This document shows, in pieces, positions 26,185 through 37,801 of a DNA stretch of 64,000 nt (position 1 is its first letter; each line of letters opens with the position of its first letter). The translations under genes were made by a program, and so were the position numbers. Below the pieces are notes generated by a model. It made no database searches and was not told the DNA's origin. It was given only the letters and a program-made list of their open reading frames with translations. The stretch covers positions 248,001 to 312,000 of the forward strand of contig NZ_JAPHPW010000001.1 of assembly GCF_026241515.1 (NCBI RefSeq), in the 5' to 3' direction. Origin of the DNA: Vibrio sp. 14G-20. Its GTDB lineage: Bacteria > Pseudomonadota > Gammaproteobacteria > Enterobacterales > Vibrionaceae.

Positions 26185-28305
26185 TTACTCAGCAGCAGGT
26201 GCTTCGCCTTCAGCTGGCGTTTCAACTGCTTCTTTCATGCTTAGACGTACACGGCCTTGACGGTCAATTTCAAGAACCTTAACAGGAACTTCTTGACCTT
26301 CAGTTAGGTAGTCAGACACTTTCTCAACGCGCTTGTCAGCGATTTGAGAGATGTGTACTAGACCATCTTTACCAGGAAGGATAGTAACGAATGCACCAAA
26401 GTCAGCTAGACGAGCAACTTTACCTTGGTAAATGCGGCCAACTTCAACTTCAGCTGTGATCTCTTCGATACGACGGATAGCTTCTTTAGCAGCTGCGCCT
26501 TCAGTAGCAGCAATCTTAATTGTGCCATCGTCTTCGATTTCGATTGTAGTACCCGTTTCTTCACAAAGAGCACGGATAACTGCGCCGCCTTTACCGATAA
26601 CATCTTTGATCTTATCAGAGCTGATTTTCATTGTGTGGATACGTGGAGCGAATTCAGAGATATCTTCACGAGCACCAGAGATAGCTTCATCCATTACAGA
26701 AAGGATGTGCTTACGTGCACCTTGCGCTTGGTTAAGAGCAATTTGCATGATCTCTTTAGTGATACCTTCGATCTTGATGTCCATTTGAAGTGCAGTGATA
26801 CCAGCGTTAGTACCTGCTACTTTAAAGTCCATGTCACCTAGGTGATCTTCGTCGCCAAGGATGTCAGAAAGAACAACGAAATCGTCGCCTTCTTTAACAA
26901 GACCCATTGCGATACCCGCAACAGAAGCTTTGATTGGAACACCAGCATCCATAAGAGCTAGAGATGTACCACATACAGAAGCCATTGAAGAAGAACCGTT
27001 AGATTCTGTGATTTCCGATACAACACGAACTGTGTATGGGAATTCTTCAACAGAAGGCATTACTGCTTGGATACCACGTTTAGCAAGCTTACCGTGACCA
27101 ATTTCACGACGCTTAGGAGAACCAACGAAACCAGTTTCACCTACACAGTATGGAGGGAAGTTGTAGTGTAGAAGGAAGTTGTCTTTCTTCTCACCCATTA
27201 GGCTATCGATAATTTGAGCATCACGCTGCGTACCAAGCGTTGCAGTAACAAGTGCTTGAGTCTCACCACGAGTGAATAGAGAAGAACCGTGTGTACGTGG
27301 AAGAACACCAGTACGTACGTCTAGCGCACGAACCATGTCTTTTTCACGGCCATCGATACGTGGGTTGCCAGCGATGATGCGGCTACGTACTACGTTTTTC
27401 TCTAGAGAACCAAGCATGCCGCGGATTTCGCGCTCATCTAGGTTTTCATCTTGTGCAATTAGAGCTTCAACAACGTCGTTCTTGATTGCGCCAACTTGCT
27501 CGTAACGAGCCATTTTCTCAGTGATCTGGTACGCGTCAGATAGACGAGTTTCAGCTTGCTCAGCAACTTTAGCTTTAAGCTCAGTGTTAACTGCTGGCGC
27601 TTCCCAGTTCCAAGATGGAGTTGCAACTTCAGCTGCAAATTCGTTGATCGCTTTGATTACAACTTGTTGTTGGTCGTGACCGTAAACAACCGCTGAAAGC
27701 ATTTCTTCTTCAGATAGGTTATCGGCTTCAGATTCAACCATAAGTACTGCGCCTTCTGTACCAGACACAACTAGGTCTAGTTTAGAGTTTTCAAGCTCAG
27801 TATTTGATGGGTTAAGAACAAGTTCGCCGTCGATGTGACCAACACGTGCAGCACCGATAGGACCATTGAATGGAGCACCAGAGATAGCAAGTGCAGCAGA
27901 CGTTGCGATCATAGTGATCATGTCTGGGTTTACGTCAGGGTTGATAGAAACAACCGTAGCGATAACTTGAACTTCGTTTTTAAACGCACTTGGGAAAAGT
28001 GGACGAATTGGACGGTCAATCAGACGAGCTGTTAGTGTTTCGCCTTCAGATGGACGACCTTCACGCTTGAAGAAACCACCAGGGATTTTACCCGCAGCGT
28101 ATGTACGCTCTTGGTAGTTAACTGTTAGAGGGAAGAAGTCTTGACCTGCAACTGCTTCTTTCTTAGCAACAACAGAAACGAATACTGATGTATCGTCCAT
28201 AGTCGCCATTACAGCAGCAGTAGCTTGACGTGCAATTACGCCCGTTTCTAGAGTAACGGTGTGGTTACCGTACTGGAACGATTTTACAACTGGTTTTTCA
28301 AACAT
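26185..28305 (-). CDS. pnp: Polynucleotide phosphorylase
   Basis: 3'-5' phosphorolytic exoribonuclease, core of the RNA degradosome. 706 aa: two RNase PH domains (second with [16 protein letters not shown] and [19 protein letters not shown] signature), KH domain with [10 protein letters not shown] at about 560, and S1 domain ([19 protein letters not shown]). ATG at 28305 preceded by AAGGA. The leader carries a long bulged stem typical of pnp autoregulation through RNase III. Confidence 0.97.
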   Translation of the reverse strand: MFEKPVVKSFQYGNHTVTLETGVIARQATAAVMATMDDTSVFVSVVAKKEAVAGQDFFPLTVNYQERTYAAGKIPGGFFKREGRPSEGETLTARLIDRPIRPLFPSAFKNEVQVIATVVSINPDVNPDMITMIATSAALAISGAPFNGPIGAARVGHIDGELVLNPSNTELENSKLDLVVSGTEGAVLMVESEADNLSEEEMLSAVVYGHDQQQVVIKAINEFAAEVATPSWNWEAPAVNTELKAKVAEQAETRLSDAYQITEKMARYEQVGAIKNDVVEALIAQDENLDEREIRGMLGSLEKNVVRSRIIAGNPRIDGREKDMVRALDVRTGVLPRTHGSSLFTRGETQALVTATLGTQRDAQIIDSLMGEKKDNFLLHYNFPPYCVGETGFVGSPKRREIGHGKLAKRGIQAVMPSVEEFPYTVRVVSEITESNGSSSMASVCGTSLALMDAGVPIKASVAGIAMGLVKEGDDFVVLSDILGDEDHLGDMDFKVAGTNAGITALQMDIKIEGITKEIMQIALNQAQGARKHILSVMDEAISGAREDISEFAPRIHTMKISSDKIKDVIGKGGAVIRALCEETGTTIEIEDDGTIKIAATEGAAAKEAIRRIEEITAEVEVGRIYQGKVARLADFGAFVTILPGKDGLVHISQIADKRVEKVSDYLTEGQEVPVKVLEIDRQGRVRLSMKEAVETPAEGEAPAAE

Positions 28306-28320
28306 TGTATATCCTTAGCT

Positions 28321-28468
28321 CTAAAGTCAGACTTTAGATTAAGTGAATAATGACTCAAGACATTACCAATCGCGACTAGTGAAAAGGGACTTAGGATGGT
28401 GACTCTTTGTATGAGTTCATACGCCGAATTAGGACCAAATCCGCCTTTGAATAGTCGCGACCTATTGG
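28321..28468 (-). promoter_or_regulatory. pnp leader with RNase III-type long stem
   Basis: Two far-apart complementary arms: CCAATCGCGACTA at 28366-28378 and TAGTCGCGA-cct-ATTGG at 28452-28468 pair over 14 bp except for a 3-nt bulge. A second palindrome CTAAAGTC-A-GACTTTAG (28321-28337) lies just before the pnp ribosome-binding site. In E. coli the pnp leader stem is cut by RNase III and then used by PNPase to repress its own synthesis; the same role is inferred here. Confidence 0.6.
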
Positions 28469-28627
28469 CCGACATCTGTGACTGTAATATCTTGAGAGGT
28501 TGATTGCCAAACGCTGAAAACGCGATAGGCGGGCGTAGTATAAACTATTTTTATTAGGAGATATATTTCCTATCAGAAAAAGCCAGATGATATTCTGACC
28601 ATCCAGCCTAGCATTTTCTTACAGGCA

Positions 28628-28655
28628 CAAAAAAAGGAGCATAAATGCTCCTTTT
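28628..28655 (-). terminator. Partial terminator between rpsO and pnp
   Basis: AAAAGGAGC / GCTCCTTTT stem followed by a T-run on the minus strand, 28 nt after the rpsO stop. In E. coli the equivalent site lets part of the transcripts continue into pnp. Confidence 0.8.
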
Positions 28656-28683
28656 CTTCAAACTGTCTTTGCAGACATCGCTA

Positions 28684-28953
28684 TTAGCGACGTAGGCCTA
28701 GACGCTTGATTAGGTCTTGGTAACGAGCAAGGTTTTTGCCTTTCAAGTAATCAAGAAGCTTACGACGGCTAGAAACCATACGTAGTAGACCACGACGGCT
28801 GTGGTGATCGTGTTTGTGCGCTTTGAAGTGACCTTGTAGGTGGTTGATAGAAGCAGTAAGTAGTGCTACTTGTACTTCTGGTGAACCTGTGTCGCCTTCA
28901 GATTGTGCGTATTCTGCAACGATTGCTGCTTTAGTTTCTGCATTCAGAGACAT
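28684..28953 (-). CDS. rpsO: 30S ribosomal protein S15
   Basis: 89-aa primary 16S rRNA-binding protein of the central domain. Contains [14 protein letters not shown] and [20 protein letters not shown], the S15 signature. The usual truB-rpsO-pnp context is kept. Confidence 0.98.
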   Translation of the reverse strand: MSLNAETKAAIVAEYAQSEGDTGSPEVQVALLTASINHLQGHFKAHKHDHHSRRGLLRMVSSRRKLLDYLKGKNLARYQDLIKRLGLRR

Positions 28954-29080
28954 AAATCTCTCCTGATAAGAGTAAGTTTATATTTGTAGCAGCCAATCTC
29001 TGATTCAGCCGCTACGCGAGCCGAGGATTATAGGGAAGTTTATGAATTGGTGCAATAACAATCGAACATCTTAAAAACTA

Positions 29081-29114
29081 AAAAAGCGAGCCACTTAATT
29101 TAAGAGCCCGCTTT
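29081..29114 (-). terminator. Terminator after truB
   Basis: Imperfect stem AAGCGGGC / GCTCGCTT with a long AT-rich loop, then T6 on the minus strand, in the truB-rpsO gap. Confidence 0.6.
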
Positions 29115-29170
29115 CTGAATTATTTGATCGCTTTAAACACGAACAGCTACTATCTGATTCGACTTAAGCG

Positions 29171-30124
29171 CTAAGCTTGTGGTTCTTCATCTCTGAAAAC
29201 AACCAAACGCTTAGGTGCAACTCGGCCATCTTCAGCAATCTGAGCAACGCCGACAAACAGCTTCTCTTCGCCGCTTGTCATGCGAACCGTGCCTTCAGTA
29301 GGCGCACCAGCAACCTGAACTGGCATACCGTGCTGAACTAGGTCAGTCAGTTCCGCGTTCAGGTTTACTTCTGGTAAGTCTTCAACGGCAGTGTCCATTG
29401 GCATCAGCAGTGGGTCAAGCAGCTCTTTCGGGGCAATTTCTTGCGCCTGTGCTTGCTCTAGAATTTCGTTCAACTGTTCTAAGGTAACCATGCGTTCATA
29501 CGGGTACTTTGCAACACCAGTACGACGAAGCATGGTCACGTGAGCACCACAACCTAGCATCTCACCAAGATCGTCGGTAATTGTACGGATGTATGTGCCT
29601 TTCGAACAATGCACTTCCATTTCAACTTCATCGCCTTCAAAGCGAAGCAGTTCAATAGAGTACACAGTGATCTTACGAGACTCACGAGGAACCTCGATAC
29701 CTGCACGTGCGTATTCATACAAAGGCTTACCTTGATACTTCAATGCTGAAAACATTGATGGAATCTGGTCGGTTTCACCTTTGAAGCTCGCAATGCAACG
29801 CTCCAGTTGTTCTTGAGTTACGTTAACATCACGTGTCTCTACCACTTCACCGTCAGAGTCAGAGGTATTGGTACGCTCACCAAGCTTAGCGATAACAACG
29901 TAGCGCTTATCAGAATCTAGAAGAAACTGAGAGAACTTTGTTGCTTCACCAAGACAAATTGGCAGCATGCCAGTCGCAAGAGGATCCAGAGCACCGGTGT
30001 GCCCTGCCTTCTCTGCAAAGTAAATACGCTTTACTTTTTGCAGTGCATCATTAGACGAAATGCCAGTCGGCTTATCTAATAGAATTACCCCGTTGATAGG
30101 GCGACCTTTACGACGGCGAGCCAT
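29171..30124 (-). CDS. truB: tRNA pseudouridine-55 synthase
   Basis: Makes pseudouridine 55 in the T-loop of tRNAs and acts as a tRNA chaperone. 317 aa; the catalytic Asp is in [15 protein letters not shown], followed by the YE-type [10 protein letters not shown] segment and a C-terminal PUA-like domain. Start ATG at 30124 shares one base with the rbfA stop (TAATG), so the genes are translationally coupled. Confidence 0.97.
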   Translation of the reverse strand: MARRRKGRPINGVILLDKPTGISSNDALQKVKRIYFAEKAGHTGALDPLATGMLPICLGEATKFSQFLLDSDKRYVVIAKLGERTNTSDSDGEVVETRDVNVTQEQLERCIASFKGETDQIPSMFSALKYQGKPLYEYARAGIEVPRESRKITVYSIELLRFEGDEVEMEVHCSKGTYIRTITDDLGEMLGCGAHVTMLRRTGVAKYPYERMVTLEQLNEILEQAQAQEIAPKELLDPLLMPMDTAVEDLPEVNLNAELTDLVQHGMPVQVAGAPTEGTVRMTSGEEKLFVGVAQIAEDGRVAPKRLVVFRDEEPQA

Positions 30125-30537
30125 TACTCTTCGCCCTTAGACTGAGTTTCGTCAGTGCGGCCAGCTTCTTCTTGCTTACGCTTGTCGTCGTTCAGAACTT
30201 CACTCACTAGGTTAGACATACGCATGCCTTCTACTAGGGTGTTGTCGTAAGTAAAACGAACTTCAGGCGTTAGACGGTGGCGAATACGCTTACCAAGAGC
30301 CATACGAACTGGCACTTCATGCTCTTTAAGAGCTTTAAGACATGATTCAGGTGTTTGCTCACCAACACATAGGAAAGTCACGAACACTTTTGCGTAAGCA
30401 AGGTCACGAGACACTTCTACGTCTGAGATAGTTACCATACCAATACGTGAGTCACGAACTTCACGTTGTAGGATAAGCGCAAGCTCTTTTTGAAGCTGCT
30501 GAGACACACGTTGTGTGCGGCTAAATTCTTTTGACAT
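30124..30537 (-). CDS. rbfA: 30S ribosome-binding factor A
   Basis: KH-type 30S maturation and cold-shock factor. 137 aa; typical [20 protein letters not shown] start and [15 protein letters not shown] core. The C-terminal tail is hydrophilic ([19 protein letters not shown]) and dispensable-looking. Coupled to truB by a one-base overlap. Confidence 0.96.
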   Translation of the reverse strand: MSKEFSRTQRVSQQLQKELALILQREVRDSRIGMVTISDVEVSRDLAYAKVFVTFLCVGEQTPESCLKALKEHEVPVRMALGKRIRHRLTPEVRFTYDNTLVEGMRMSNLVSEVLNDDKRKQEEAGRTDETQSKGEE

Positions 30538-30560
30538 TTTCTTTTCTCACTTAGAAAGAT

Positions 30561-30587
30561 GGGGGGCTTGGTAATTACCAGCCCCCC
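30561..30587 (-). repeat. Near-perfect 27-nt inverted repeat between infB and rbfA
   Basis: GGGGGGCT-TGGTAATTACCA-GCCCCCC. The inner 12 bases are a perfect palindrome and the flanks pair too. No T-tract. Likely a strong mRNA hairpin, possibly an RNase III or endonuclease entry point between the infB and rbfA coding regions (inferred). Confidence 0.7.
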
Positions 30588-30671
30588 ATGGTGTATTCAA
30601 CAACCGATTACTTATTACCTTTACTAGTAATGTTAGTAACCTTAGTCAATATGTCGAGTCGTACAGACTGA

Positions 30672-33362
30672 TTAGTCTAGAGTACGTTTAACCTCAACGA
30701 TTTCGAATACTTCGATCTGGTCACCAACGCGAACGTCGTTGTAGTTCTTAACGCCGACACCACACTCGTAACCGTTCTTAACTTCTTGAACGTCATCTTT
30801 AAAGCGACGAAGTGACTCTAGTTCACCTTCGTAGATAACAACGTTTTCACGAAGTACACGGATTGGGTTGCTACGCTTAATCGTACCTTCAGTAACGATA
30901 CAACCAGCGATTGCACCAAGTTTAGGCGACTTAAATACGTCACGAACTTGTGCAAGACCAATGATCTCTTGACGGAATTCAGGAGCAAGCATACCGCCCA
31001 TCGCCTGTTTAACTTCGTCAATCAGTTGGTAAATGATTGAGTAGTAACGTAGATCTAGGTTTTCGTTCTGAACCGTGTTACGCGCAGTTGCGTCAGCACG
31101 AACGTTGAAACCAAGGATGATAGCGTTAGAAGCTGCAGCAAGAGTTGCGTCAGTTTCAGTAATACCACCAACACCAGAACCTACGATGTTCACTTTAACT
31201 TCGTCAGTAGACAGTTTCAGTAGAGAGTCAGCAATCGCTTCTACAGAACCTTGAACGTCAGCTTTAAGTACAACATTAAGCTCAGCAACTTCGCCAGCCG
31301 TCATGTTCGCGAACATGTTCTCTAGTTTCGCTTTTTGTTGGCGAGCTAGTTTAACATCACGGAATTTACCTTGACGGTAGTTCGCAACTTCACGTGCTTT
31401 ACGCTCATCACGTACAACAGTCGCTTCGTCGCCTGATGCAGGTACGCCAGAAAGACCTAGAATTTCTACAGGGATAGATGGACCTGCAGTTTCGATGTCT
31501 CTGCCGTTCTCATCGCGCATTGCACGAACACGGCCGTACTCTTGACCACAAAGAACGATGTCGCCTTTGTTCAGAGTACCAGACTGTACTAGTACTGTTG
31601 CAACTGGACCGCGACCTTTATCAAGACGAGATTCAACAACAACACCAGACGCCATGCCTTCTTTAACCGCTGTAAGCTCAAGAACTTCAGACTGAAGAAG
31701 GATTGCTTCTAGAAGACCATCGATGTTTGTACCCTGTTTAGCAGAGATGTGAACGAAGATGTTCTCACCGCCCCATTCTTCAGGGATAACGTCGTATTGA
31801 GCTAGCTCATTCTTAACGTTGTCTGGGTTTGCACCCTCTTTATCGATCTTGTTCACAGCAACAATCAGAGGAACGCCTGCCGCTTTCGCGTGCTGGATTG
31901 CTTCGATTGTTTGTGGCATTACGCCATCGTCTGCTGCAACTACAAGTACAACGATATCTGTCGCTTGAGCACCACGAGCACGCATAGCGGTAAACGCCGC
32001 GTGTCCAGGAGTATCAAGGAAAGTGATCATGCCGTTGTCAGTATCTACGTGGTAAGCACCAATGTGCTGCGTGATACCGCCAGCTTCGCCAGAAGCAACG
32101 TGTGCTTTACGAATGTAATCAAGTGTTGAAGTTTTACCGTGGTCAACGTGACCCATGATAGTAACAACAGGAGCACGACCTTCAGCGATAGCATCGCTAT
32201 CACGGTCAGCTAGTACTGCTTCTTCAAGTTCATTTTCTTTACGTAGGATTACCTTGTGACCCATTTCTTCAGCAACAAGTTGTGCTGTTTCTTGGTCGAT
32301 CACTTGGTTGATAGTCGCCATAGCGCCCATCTTCATCATTACTTTGATAACTTCAGTTGCTTTAACTGACATTTTGCTAGCCAGTTCAGAAACAACGATA
32401 GTTTCGCCGATAGCAACGTCAGATTTAGCAACAGTTGCTGACTTATCGAAGCCTTGCTGCATTGAAGTTGGTTTAGCAAGCTTACCTTTACCGCCACGAC
32501 CACGTTGGTTACGACCACCACGGTTGTTTGCAGGTTGGTTAGCAGGAGCTGCTTTCTTCTTGCGACGACGAGGTGCTTTCTCATCTTTCTTATCTGCCGC
32601 ATCTTCAGCTTCACGAGCGTAAGTAGAAGTAGTCACATGGTAATCCGCAGATTTCTCTTGCTCTTTCTTCTTCTTCTCTTCTTCAGACCAACGTTCTTGG
32701 TTCTCTTCTGCTAACTTACGAGCTTCTTCAACAAGCTTAGCTGCTTCAGCTTCTGCTTTACGAGTTGCTTCTTGCTCTTGACGAGCTTTAAGTTCATCCG
32801 CTTCTTTTTTCGCTTGTGCGTTAGCGTCTGCATTTTTTGAATTCATGTCTTTTTTAGCCTTTTCAGCTTGTGCGCGTTGAGCCTTCTCTTCAGCATCACG
32901 TTTTGCATCCGCTTCACGTGTTACTTTTTCTTCGGCTTCGCGCTGTGCTTTCTCTGCAGCATCACGTTTCGCTTGCTCTTCAGCATCGCGTTGTGCTTTC
33001 TCTTCCGCTTCACGATTAGCTACTTCCTCAGCCTCACGTTTCGCTTCATCTTCAATAGTGCTGCGCTTCACGTAAGTACGCTTTTTACGTACCTCTACTT
33101 GAACATCCTTACTCTTACCGCCTCCAGCGGCAACACTTAGCGTGCTGCGGGTCTTGCGTTGAAGAGTTAAACGAGTCGGTTCTGTTTCGCCTGAAGTATC
33201 GCCGTGCTCCTTTTTAAGGTGCGTTAGCAATGTTTGCTTCTCTGAATCAGTCACTTGATCCGACCCTGCTTTCTTCATGCCTGCATCAGCAAGTTGTTCA
33301 ATTAAGCGGTCAACTGGCGTACCAATCTCTTCACTCAGTGCTTTAACTGTTAATTGTGTCAT
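30672..33362 (-). CDS. infB: Translation initiation factor IF-2
   Basis: GTPase that brings fMet-tRNA to the 30S subunit. 896 aa: N-terminal IF2N domain (about 1-50), a long charged helical linker of Glu/Ala/Lys/Arg repeats ([18 protein letters not shown] type, about 105-225), a second N-domain (about 310-370), then the GTPase with [17 protein letters not shown] and NKID, and the C-terminal fMet-tRNA-binding domain. ATG at 33362 follows nusA by 22 nt. Internal starts giving shorter IF2 forms are known in E. coli and are possible here. Confidence 0.97.
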   Translation of the reverse strand: MTQLTVKALSEEIGTPVDRLIEQLADAGMKKAGSDQVTDSEKQTLLTHLKKEHGDTSGETEPTRLTLQRKTRSTLSVAAGGGKSKDVQVEVRKKRTYVKRSTIEDEAKREAEEVANREAEEKAQRDAEEQAKRDAAEKAQREAEEKVTREADAKRDAEEKAQRAQAEKAKKDMNSKNADANAQAKKEADELKARQEQEATRKAEAEAAKLVEEARKLAEENQERWSEEEKKKKEQEKSADYHVTTSTYAREAEDAADKKDEKAPRRRKKKAAPANQPANNRGGRNQRGRGGKGKLAKPTSMQQGFDKSATVAKSDVAIGETIVVSELASKMSVKATEVIKVMMKMGAMATINQVIDQETAQLVAEEMGHKVILRKENELEEAVLADRDSDAIAEGRAPVVTIMGHVDHGKTSTLDYIRKAHVASGEAGGITQHIGAYHVDTDNGMITFLDTPGHAAFTAMRARGAQATDIVVLVVAADDGVMPQTIEAIQHAKAAGVPLIVAVNKIDKEGANPDNVKNELAQYDVIPEEWGGENIFVHISAKQGTNIDGLLEAILLQSEVLELTAVKEGMASGVVVESRLDKGRGPVATVLVQSGTLNKGDIVLCGQEYGRVRAMRDENGRDIETAGPSIPVEILGLSGVPASGDEATVVRDERKAREVANYRQGKFRDVKLARQQKAKLENMFANMTAGEVAELNVVLKADVQGSVEAIADSLLKLSTDEVKVNIVGSGVGGITETDATLAAASNAIILGFNVRADATARNTVQNENLDLRYYSIIYQLIDEVKQAMGGMLAPEFRQEIIGLAQVRDVFKSPKLGAIAGCIVTEGTIKRSNPIRVLRENVVIYEGELESLRRFKDDVQEVKNGYECGVGVKNYNDVRVGDQIEVFEIVEVKRTLD

Positions 33363-33384
33363 ACCGCTTTCTCTCCTTGCTGAA

Positions 33385-34872
33385 TTATTCTTCGTCGCCG
33401 AACCAACAGATGTTACGCGCAGCCATAATTAGCTCGCCTGCACGCTCTGCAGTTAGATCTTCGATGCCTTCTAGTTCATCAACGCCTTGGTCAGCTAGGT
33501 CTTCCAATGTCGCAACGCCTTTTGCTGCTAGCTTGTAAGCCATTTCACGCTCAAGACCTTCAAGTGCAAGTAAGTCTTCAGCAGGCTCAACACCGTCGAA
33601 AGTTTCTTCTTTCGCTAGCGCTAGAGTAGTCAGTGCGTCTTTTGCGCGGTTACGTAGTTCTTCAACGATACCTTCGTCTAGACCGTCTACTTCAAGAAGC
33701 TCGTTCACAGGAACGTATGCTACTTCTTCAAGCGTAGAGAAGCCTTCTTCAACAAGCATTTGAGCAAAGTCTTCTTCGATGTCTAGGTGCTTCATGAAGT
33801 TTTCAATAGAAGCAACAGCTTCTTCTTGGTGCTTCTTCTCGAGATCAGCAACAGTCATCACGTTCAGTTCCCAACCCGTTAGTTGAGAAGCTAGACGTAC
33901 GTTTTGACCACTACGGCCAATCGCTTGTGCTAGGTTATCCGCTTCAACAGCGATATCCATAGAGTGTGCATCTTCATCAACGATGATAGATGCAACGTCA
34001 GCAGGAGCCATAGCGTTGATTACGAATTGAGCCGGGTTATCGTCCCAAAGAACGATATCGATACGCTCACCGCCAAGATCGTTAGAAACAGCTTGTACAC
34101 GAGCACCACGCATACCAACACACGCACCAACAGGGTCAATACGTTTGTCGTTTGTTTTCACAGCGATTTTAGCACGAGAACCAGCGTCACGTGCAGCACC
34201 TTTAAGTTCAATTAGCTCTTCACCAATTTCAGGCACTTCAACACGGAATAGTTCAGCTAGCATTTCTGGCTTCGAACGAGTAACGAAAAGCTGGAAACCA
34301 CGAGCTTCAGGTTTAACTGCGTAAAGAAGACCACGAACACGGTCACCTGGACGGAAGTTTTCACGAGGAAGTTGGTCATCACGAAGGATTACCGCTTCAG
34401 CGTTGTTACCTAGGTCTAGAATAACGGTGTCACGGTTAACTTTCTTAACTGCACCAGTGACTAGCTCGCCTTCGTTATCGATGAACTGCTCAACGATTTG
34501 AGCGCGTTCAGCTTCACGTACTTTCTGTACGATAACTTGCTTAGCCGTTTGAGTCGTAATACGGTCAAACGTTACTGATTCGATATCATCCTCAATGAAA
34601 CCGCCAAGTTCGATCTCTGGGTCATCGTACTTTGCAGCTTCAATAGAGATTTCTTTTGTTGGGAATTCAACTTCCTCAACAGCTTCCCAACGACGGAAAG
34701 TTTCGAAATCACCCGTTTTACGGTCGATTTCAACACGAACTTCAATTTCTAGTTCGCTTTTCTTTTTGGTTGCTGTTGCAAGCGCGATTTCAAGCGCTTC
34801 AAAAATACGCTCACGAGGAACTGCTTTCTCATTAGAAACAGCTTCTACTACCGCCAAAATTTCTTTGTTCAT
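33385..34872 (-). CDS. nusA: Transcription termination/antitermination protein NusA
   Basis: RNA polymerase-associated factor for pausing, termination and antitermination. 495 aa: NTD, S1 domain (about 135-200), two KH domains ([27 protein letters not shown]), and two C-terminal acidic repeats (about 365-495). The acidic repeats are those of the gamma-proteobacterial form. Sits between rimP and infB as in E. coli. Confidence 0.98.
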   Translation of the reverse strand: MNKEILAVVEAVSNEKAVPRERIFEALEIALATATKKKSELEIEVRVEIDRKTGDFETFRRWEAVEEVEFPTKEISIEAAKYDDPEIELGGFIEDDIESVTFDRITTQTAKQVIVQKVREAERAQIVEQFIDNEGELVTGAVKKVNRDTVILDLGNNAEAVILRDDQLPRENFRPGDRVRGLLYAVKPEARGFQLFVTRSKPEMLAELFRVEVPEIGEELIELKGAARDAGSRAKIAVKTNDKRIDPVGACVGMRGARVQAVSNDLGGERIDIVLWDDNPAQFVINAMAPADVASIIVDEDAHSMDIAVEADNLAQAIGRSGQNVRLASQLTGWELNVMTVADLEKKHQEEAVASIENFMKHLDIEEDFAQMLVEEGFSTLEEVAYVPVNELLEVDGLDEGIVEELRNRAKDALTTLALAKEETFDGVEPAEDLLALEGLEREMAYKLAAKGVATLEDLADQGVDELEGIEDLTAERAGELIMAARNICWFGDEE

Positions 34873-34907
34873 TAATCTAGCCTCTTAAGCTCTTCTCTCT
34901 AGGAGAA

Positions 34908-35363
34908 CTAAAATTTAGGGATCAGGTTAGCTTTCGCAATATTGCTCAGGACGAATTCTTCTTCTTGTCCTTCAACCAATACTTTCACTGTCTCGCCTTC
35001 GATAGATTGGATATCACCTTTCCATTTACGACGGTTGCCGACAGCCATTTTCAAAACGATGCTTACCTCGTGACCAATAAATTGTTGGTAATGCTCTGCT
35101 TTGAACAGTGGTCTCTCTAAACCTGGTGAAGACACTTCAAGGTTATAAGCCACTGAAATTGGATCTTCAACGTCCATTACGGCACTTACTTGGTGACTAA
35201 CTTCAGCGCAATCATCTACATTGATACCATTTGGTGAATCAATGTAAATACGTAGCGTTGAGTGCTCACCAGCACGAATAAATTCTAATCCAACTAACTC
35301 ATAACCTGATGCTGCTACTGGAGCGTCAAGCATTTCAGTAAGTTGTCTTTCTAAACCAGTCAT
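34908..35363 (-). CDS. rimP: Ribosome maturation factor RimP
   Basis: 30S assembly factor needed for the 3' domain. 151 aa; contains the family motifs [37 protein letters not shown] and [11 protein letters not shown]. First protein gene of the rimP-nusA-infB operon, preceded by a terminator-like hairpin and the initiator tRNA gene. Confidence 0.97.
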   Translation of the reverse strand: MTGLERQLTEMLDAPVAASGYELVGLEFIRAGEHSTLRIYIDSPNGINVDDCAEVSHQVSAVMDVEDPISVAYNLEVSSPGLERPLFKAEHYQQFIGHEVSIVLKMAVGNRRKWKGDIQSIEGETVKVLVEGQEEEFVLSNIAKANLIPKF

Positions 35364-35453
35364 TTAACCACTCCAGAAACAAAAAAAGGGCTCAAAGCCC
35401 AATTTAAATTCCAAGCAAACATTATCTAAATACATTTACAAATGCTTAGATAA

Positions 35454-35484
35454 CAAAAAACCCCGTATAAGCCGGGGTTTTTGT
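35454..35484 (-). terminator. Terminator/attenuator between tRNA-fMet and rimP
   Basis: AAAAACCCCG / CGGGGTTTTT stem with a short loop, T6 on the minus strand. It would limit read-through from the tRNA transcript into the nusA operon; in E. coli the metY-rimP junction also has leaky terminators. Confidence 0.88.
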
Positions 35485-35597
35485 TGCTGGACCCTTATAT
35501 GTTAAGTGTCATCATATTTGATATCACACTTAACTCACAGTGAGGTTCACACTGTGCAAACTTGCTACCAATACAAGCTATATAATAGCATTGAAAT

Positions 35598-35674
<77 letters not shown>

Positions 35675-35727
35675 TCCGACTTGCGAGCATTATACGCCCA
35701 ACAAGATGTTTTACAAGTTTGTAAACA

Positions 35728-35812
35728 TGGTGCCGAGAGAGGGACTCGAACCCTCACACCCTAAGGCACTAGCACCTCATGCTAGCGTGTCTACCAATTT
35801 CACCATCTCGGC
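35728..35812 (-). tRNA. leuU: tRNA-Leu (GAG)
   Basis: 85-nt class II tRNA with encoded CCA. Acceptor GCCGAGA/TCTCGGC, anticodon stem CTAGC/GCTAG, loop ATGAGGT (anticodon GAG), a long variable arm and T-arm GGTTCGAGTCC. Immediately downstream of secG, the leuU position. Confidence 0.96.
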
Positions 35813-35828
35813 ATCAAATCTTTACAGA

Positions 35829-36161
35829 TTATTGTGGAATTTCATCGCCTTGCGATGGAACTTCACTCACTGCATCATCAGCTTGCTGAATTACCTGACC
35901 TTGGGTCGGGTCAATCCACTGTGACTCAGTCTTATGTGTAGACATATTACCAAGCACTAAGCTAAGGATAAAAAATGTAGTTGCAAAAATTGCAGTCATT
36001 CGGGTAAGGAAATTTCCTGAGCCACCAGCACCAAACACAGTGTTTGAAGCGCCAGCACCGAAAGAGGCTCCCATATCTGCGCCTTTACCTTGTTGAATCA
36101 ACACTAGGCCAATTACACCAAGCGCTGCCAACAGGTAAATCACAAGTAGAACTGTAAACAT
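35829..36161 (-). CDS. secG: Protein translocase subunit SecG
   Basis: Small SecYEG channel subunit. 110 aa from ATG at 36161 with AGGTGG 5 nt upstream. Helix 1 ([20 protein letters not shown]), conserved [20 protein letters not shown] loop, helix 2 ([17 protein letters not shown]), and an acidic Gln-rich tail. The 14-residue-longer frame has no ribosome-binding site and is rejected. Ends 17 nt before the tRNA-Leu gene. Confidence 0.95.
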   Translation of the reverse strand: MFTVLLVIYLLAALGVIGLVLIQQGKGADMGASFGAGASNTVFGAGGSGNFLTRMTAIFATTFFILSLVLGNMSTHKTESQWIDPTQGQVIQQADDAVSEVPSQGDEIPQ

Positions 36162-36318
36162 TTTTCCACCTATGTTCCTAATTGTTGAGCCAGCGCCGTT
36201 CAAAAAACTATTTTTAAGAACAAGGCTAGCGACCTCCTAACTGAAGGCCGAGCAATACTAGCGAATGCGACGATGGCTGACAAGGAGAATTTGCTAAAAA
36301 ATAAGCCTTTACCAAGTG

Positions 36319-36392
36319 AACGGTTAAAAAAAGGCCAAAAGCGACACGAAACTCATTTATGCCCCTTTTGACCACTCTATAATTTAACCGTT
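36319..36392 (-). repeat. Distant inverted repeat upstream of secG
   Basis: AACGGTTAAA (36319-36328) and TTTAACCGTT (36383-36392), perfect 10-bp arms 54 bp apart, inside the 278-nt glmM-secG gap. Role unknown; might be an operator pair or part of a leader. No clear secG promoter was seen. Confidence 0.4.
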
Positions 36393-36439
36393 TTTACGTA
36401 CAGGTACTCTTGATTGTACCTGCTGAGTAAAGCACTAAA

Positions 36440-37780
36440 TTAGCAGTTTGCTTTTACTGCATCTGCAATCTTAAGTGCTGATGATTGAACAAGCTCAGCA
36501 TCTTCGCCTTCAACCATGACACGCAGTAGTGGCTCTGTGCCAGACTTACGTAATAGCACACGACCTTTCTCACCAAGCTCAGCTTCTACTTCAACAACCG
36601 CTGCTTTTACCGCTTCGGCTTCTAGTGGGTTTGAATCTCCGCTGAAACGAACGTTTTCTAGAACTTGAGGGTATAACGTCATACCTTGAGACAACTCATT
36701 CAGTGTCATTGCGCTATCAACAACTGAAGCCAATACTTGCAGAGCAGCAACGATAGCATCACCCGTCGTCACTTTATCTAGCAGGATAACGTGACCCGAG
36801 TTTTCGGCACCGATCTTCCAGCCTTTAGCAAGAAGCTGTTCCATTACATAACGGTCACCAACAGCAGCTCGTACAAACGGAATACCTAACTGCTTAAGGC
36901 CGTTTTCCATACCAAGGTTGGTCATTAGTGTACCAACAACGCCACCTTTCAACTCACCGCGACGCAGTGCATCACGAGCAATGATGTAAGCAATTTGGTC
37001 ACCATCAACTTTGTTGCCTAGCTCGTCAACCATAATGATACGATCACCATCACCATCAAAGCCAAGGCCTAAGGCCGCTTTTTCTTCAAGTACTTTTGCT
37101 TGCAGAGCACGAACATCCGTCGCACCTACTTCGTGGTTGATGTTAGTACCGTTTGGCTCAACACCAATCGCAATTACTTCAGCACCTAGTTCTTTAAATA
37201 CAGCAGGTGCAATATGGTAAGTCGCACCATGTGCACAATCGACAACAATCTTCATTCCAGCAAGTGTCATCTGATTTGGGAATGTGCTCTTACAGAACTC
37301 GATGTAACGGCCAGCCGCATCGTTCAAACGTACCGCTTTACCAAGTTCGAATGAGTCAACGCATTCGATGTCTTTATCCAATTCTGCTTCAATCGCCAAC
37401 TCGATATCATCTGGCAGTTTTGTTCCCTCAGAAGAGAAGAATTTGATACCGTTATCGTAGTAAGGGTTGTGCGATGCAGATATAACAATCCCCGCTTCAG
37501 CGCGGAAGGTTTGAGTTAGGTAAGCAACAGCAGGTGTTGGCATTGGGCCAGTAAACGTAGCCTGAAGACCAGCAGCAGCAAGGCCAGCTTCTAACGCAGA
37601 CTCAAGCATGTAGCCAGATATACGAGTATCTTTACCAATGATGACTTTCTTTGTGCCCTGTTTCGCAAGAACACGACCTGCAGCCCAGCCAAGCTTCAGA
37701 ACAAAATCAGGTGTAATCGGGTACTGGCCAACTTTGCCACGTACACCATCTGTGCCGAAGTAACGTCTCTTATCAGACAT
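36440..37780 (-). CDS. glmM: Phosphoglucosamine mutase
   Basis: Converts glucosamine-6-phosphate to glucosamine-1-phosphate for UDP-GlcNAc, peptidoglycan and LPS. 446 aa; the phosphoserine is S103 in ISASHNP, the metal loop is GFDGDGDRI, and the C-terminal phosphate-binding loop is [17 protein letters not shown]. Starts 21 nt after folP. Confidence 0.97.
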   Translation of the reverse strand: MSDKRRYFGTDGVRGKVGQYPITPDFVLKLGWAAGRVLAKQGTKKVIIGKDTRISGYMLESALEAGLAAAGLQATFTGPMPTPAVAYLTQTFRAEAGIVISASHNPYYDNGIKFFSSEGTKLPDDIELAIEAELDKDIECVDSFELGKAVRLNDAAGRYIEFCKSTFPNQMTLAGMKIVVDCAHGATYHIAPAVFKELGAEVIAIGVEPNGTNINHEVGATDVRALQAKVLEEKAALGLGFDGDGDRIIMVDELGNKVDGDQIAYIIARDALRRGELKGGVVGTLMTNLGMENGLKQLGIPFVRAAVGDRYVMEQLLAKGWKIGAENSGHVILLDKVTTGDAIVAALQVLASVVDSAMTLNELSQGMTLYPQVLENVRFSGDSNPLEAEAVKAAVVEVEAELGEKGRVLLRKSGTEPLLRVMVEGEDAELVQSSALKIADAVKANC

Positions 37781-37801
37781 ATTGATTTTCCTTAATTATG
37801 A

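Noticed and set aside
28284..28475. 63-codon frame in the pnp leader overlapping the pnp start
   Set aside because: Its sequence is explained by the long leader stem; no ribosome-binding site at its ATG.
36204..36240. Perfect Shine-Dalgarno-like TTAGGAGGT upstream of secG on the minus strand
   Set aside because: No ATG or GTG at suitable distance; a TTG frame would encode only a few codons.
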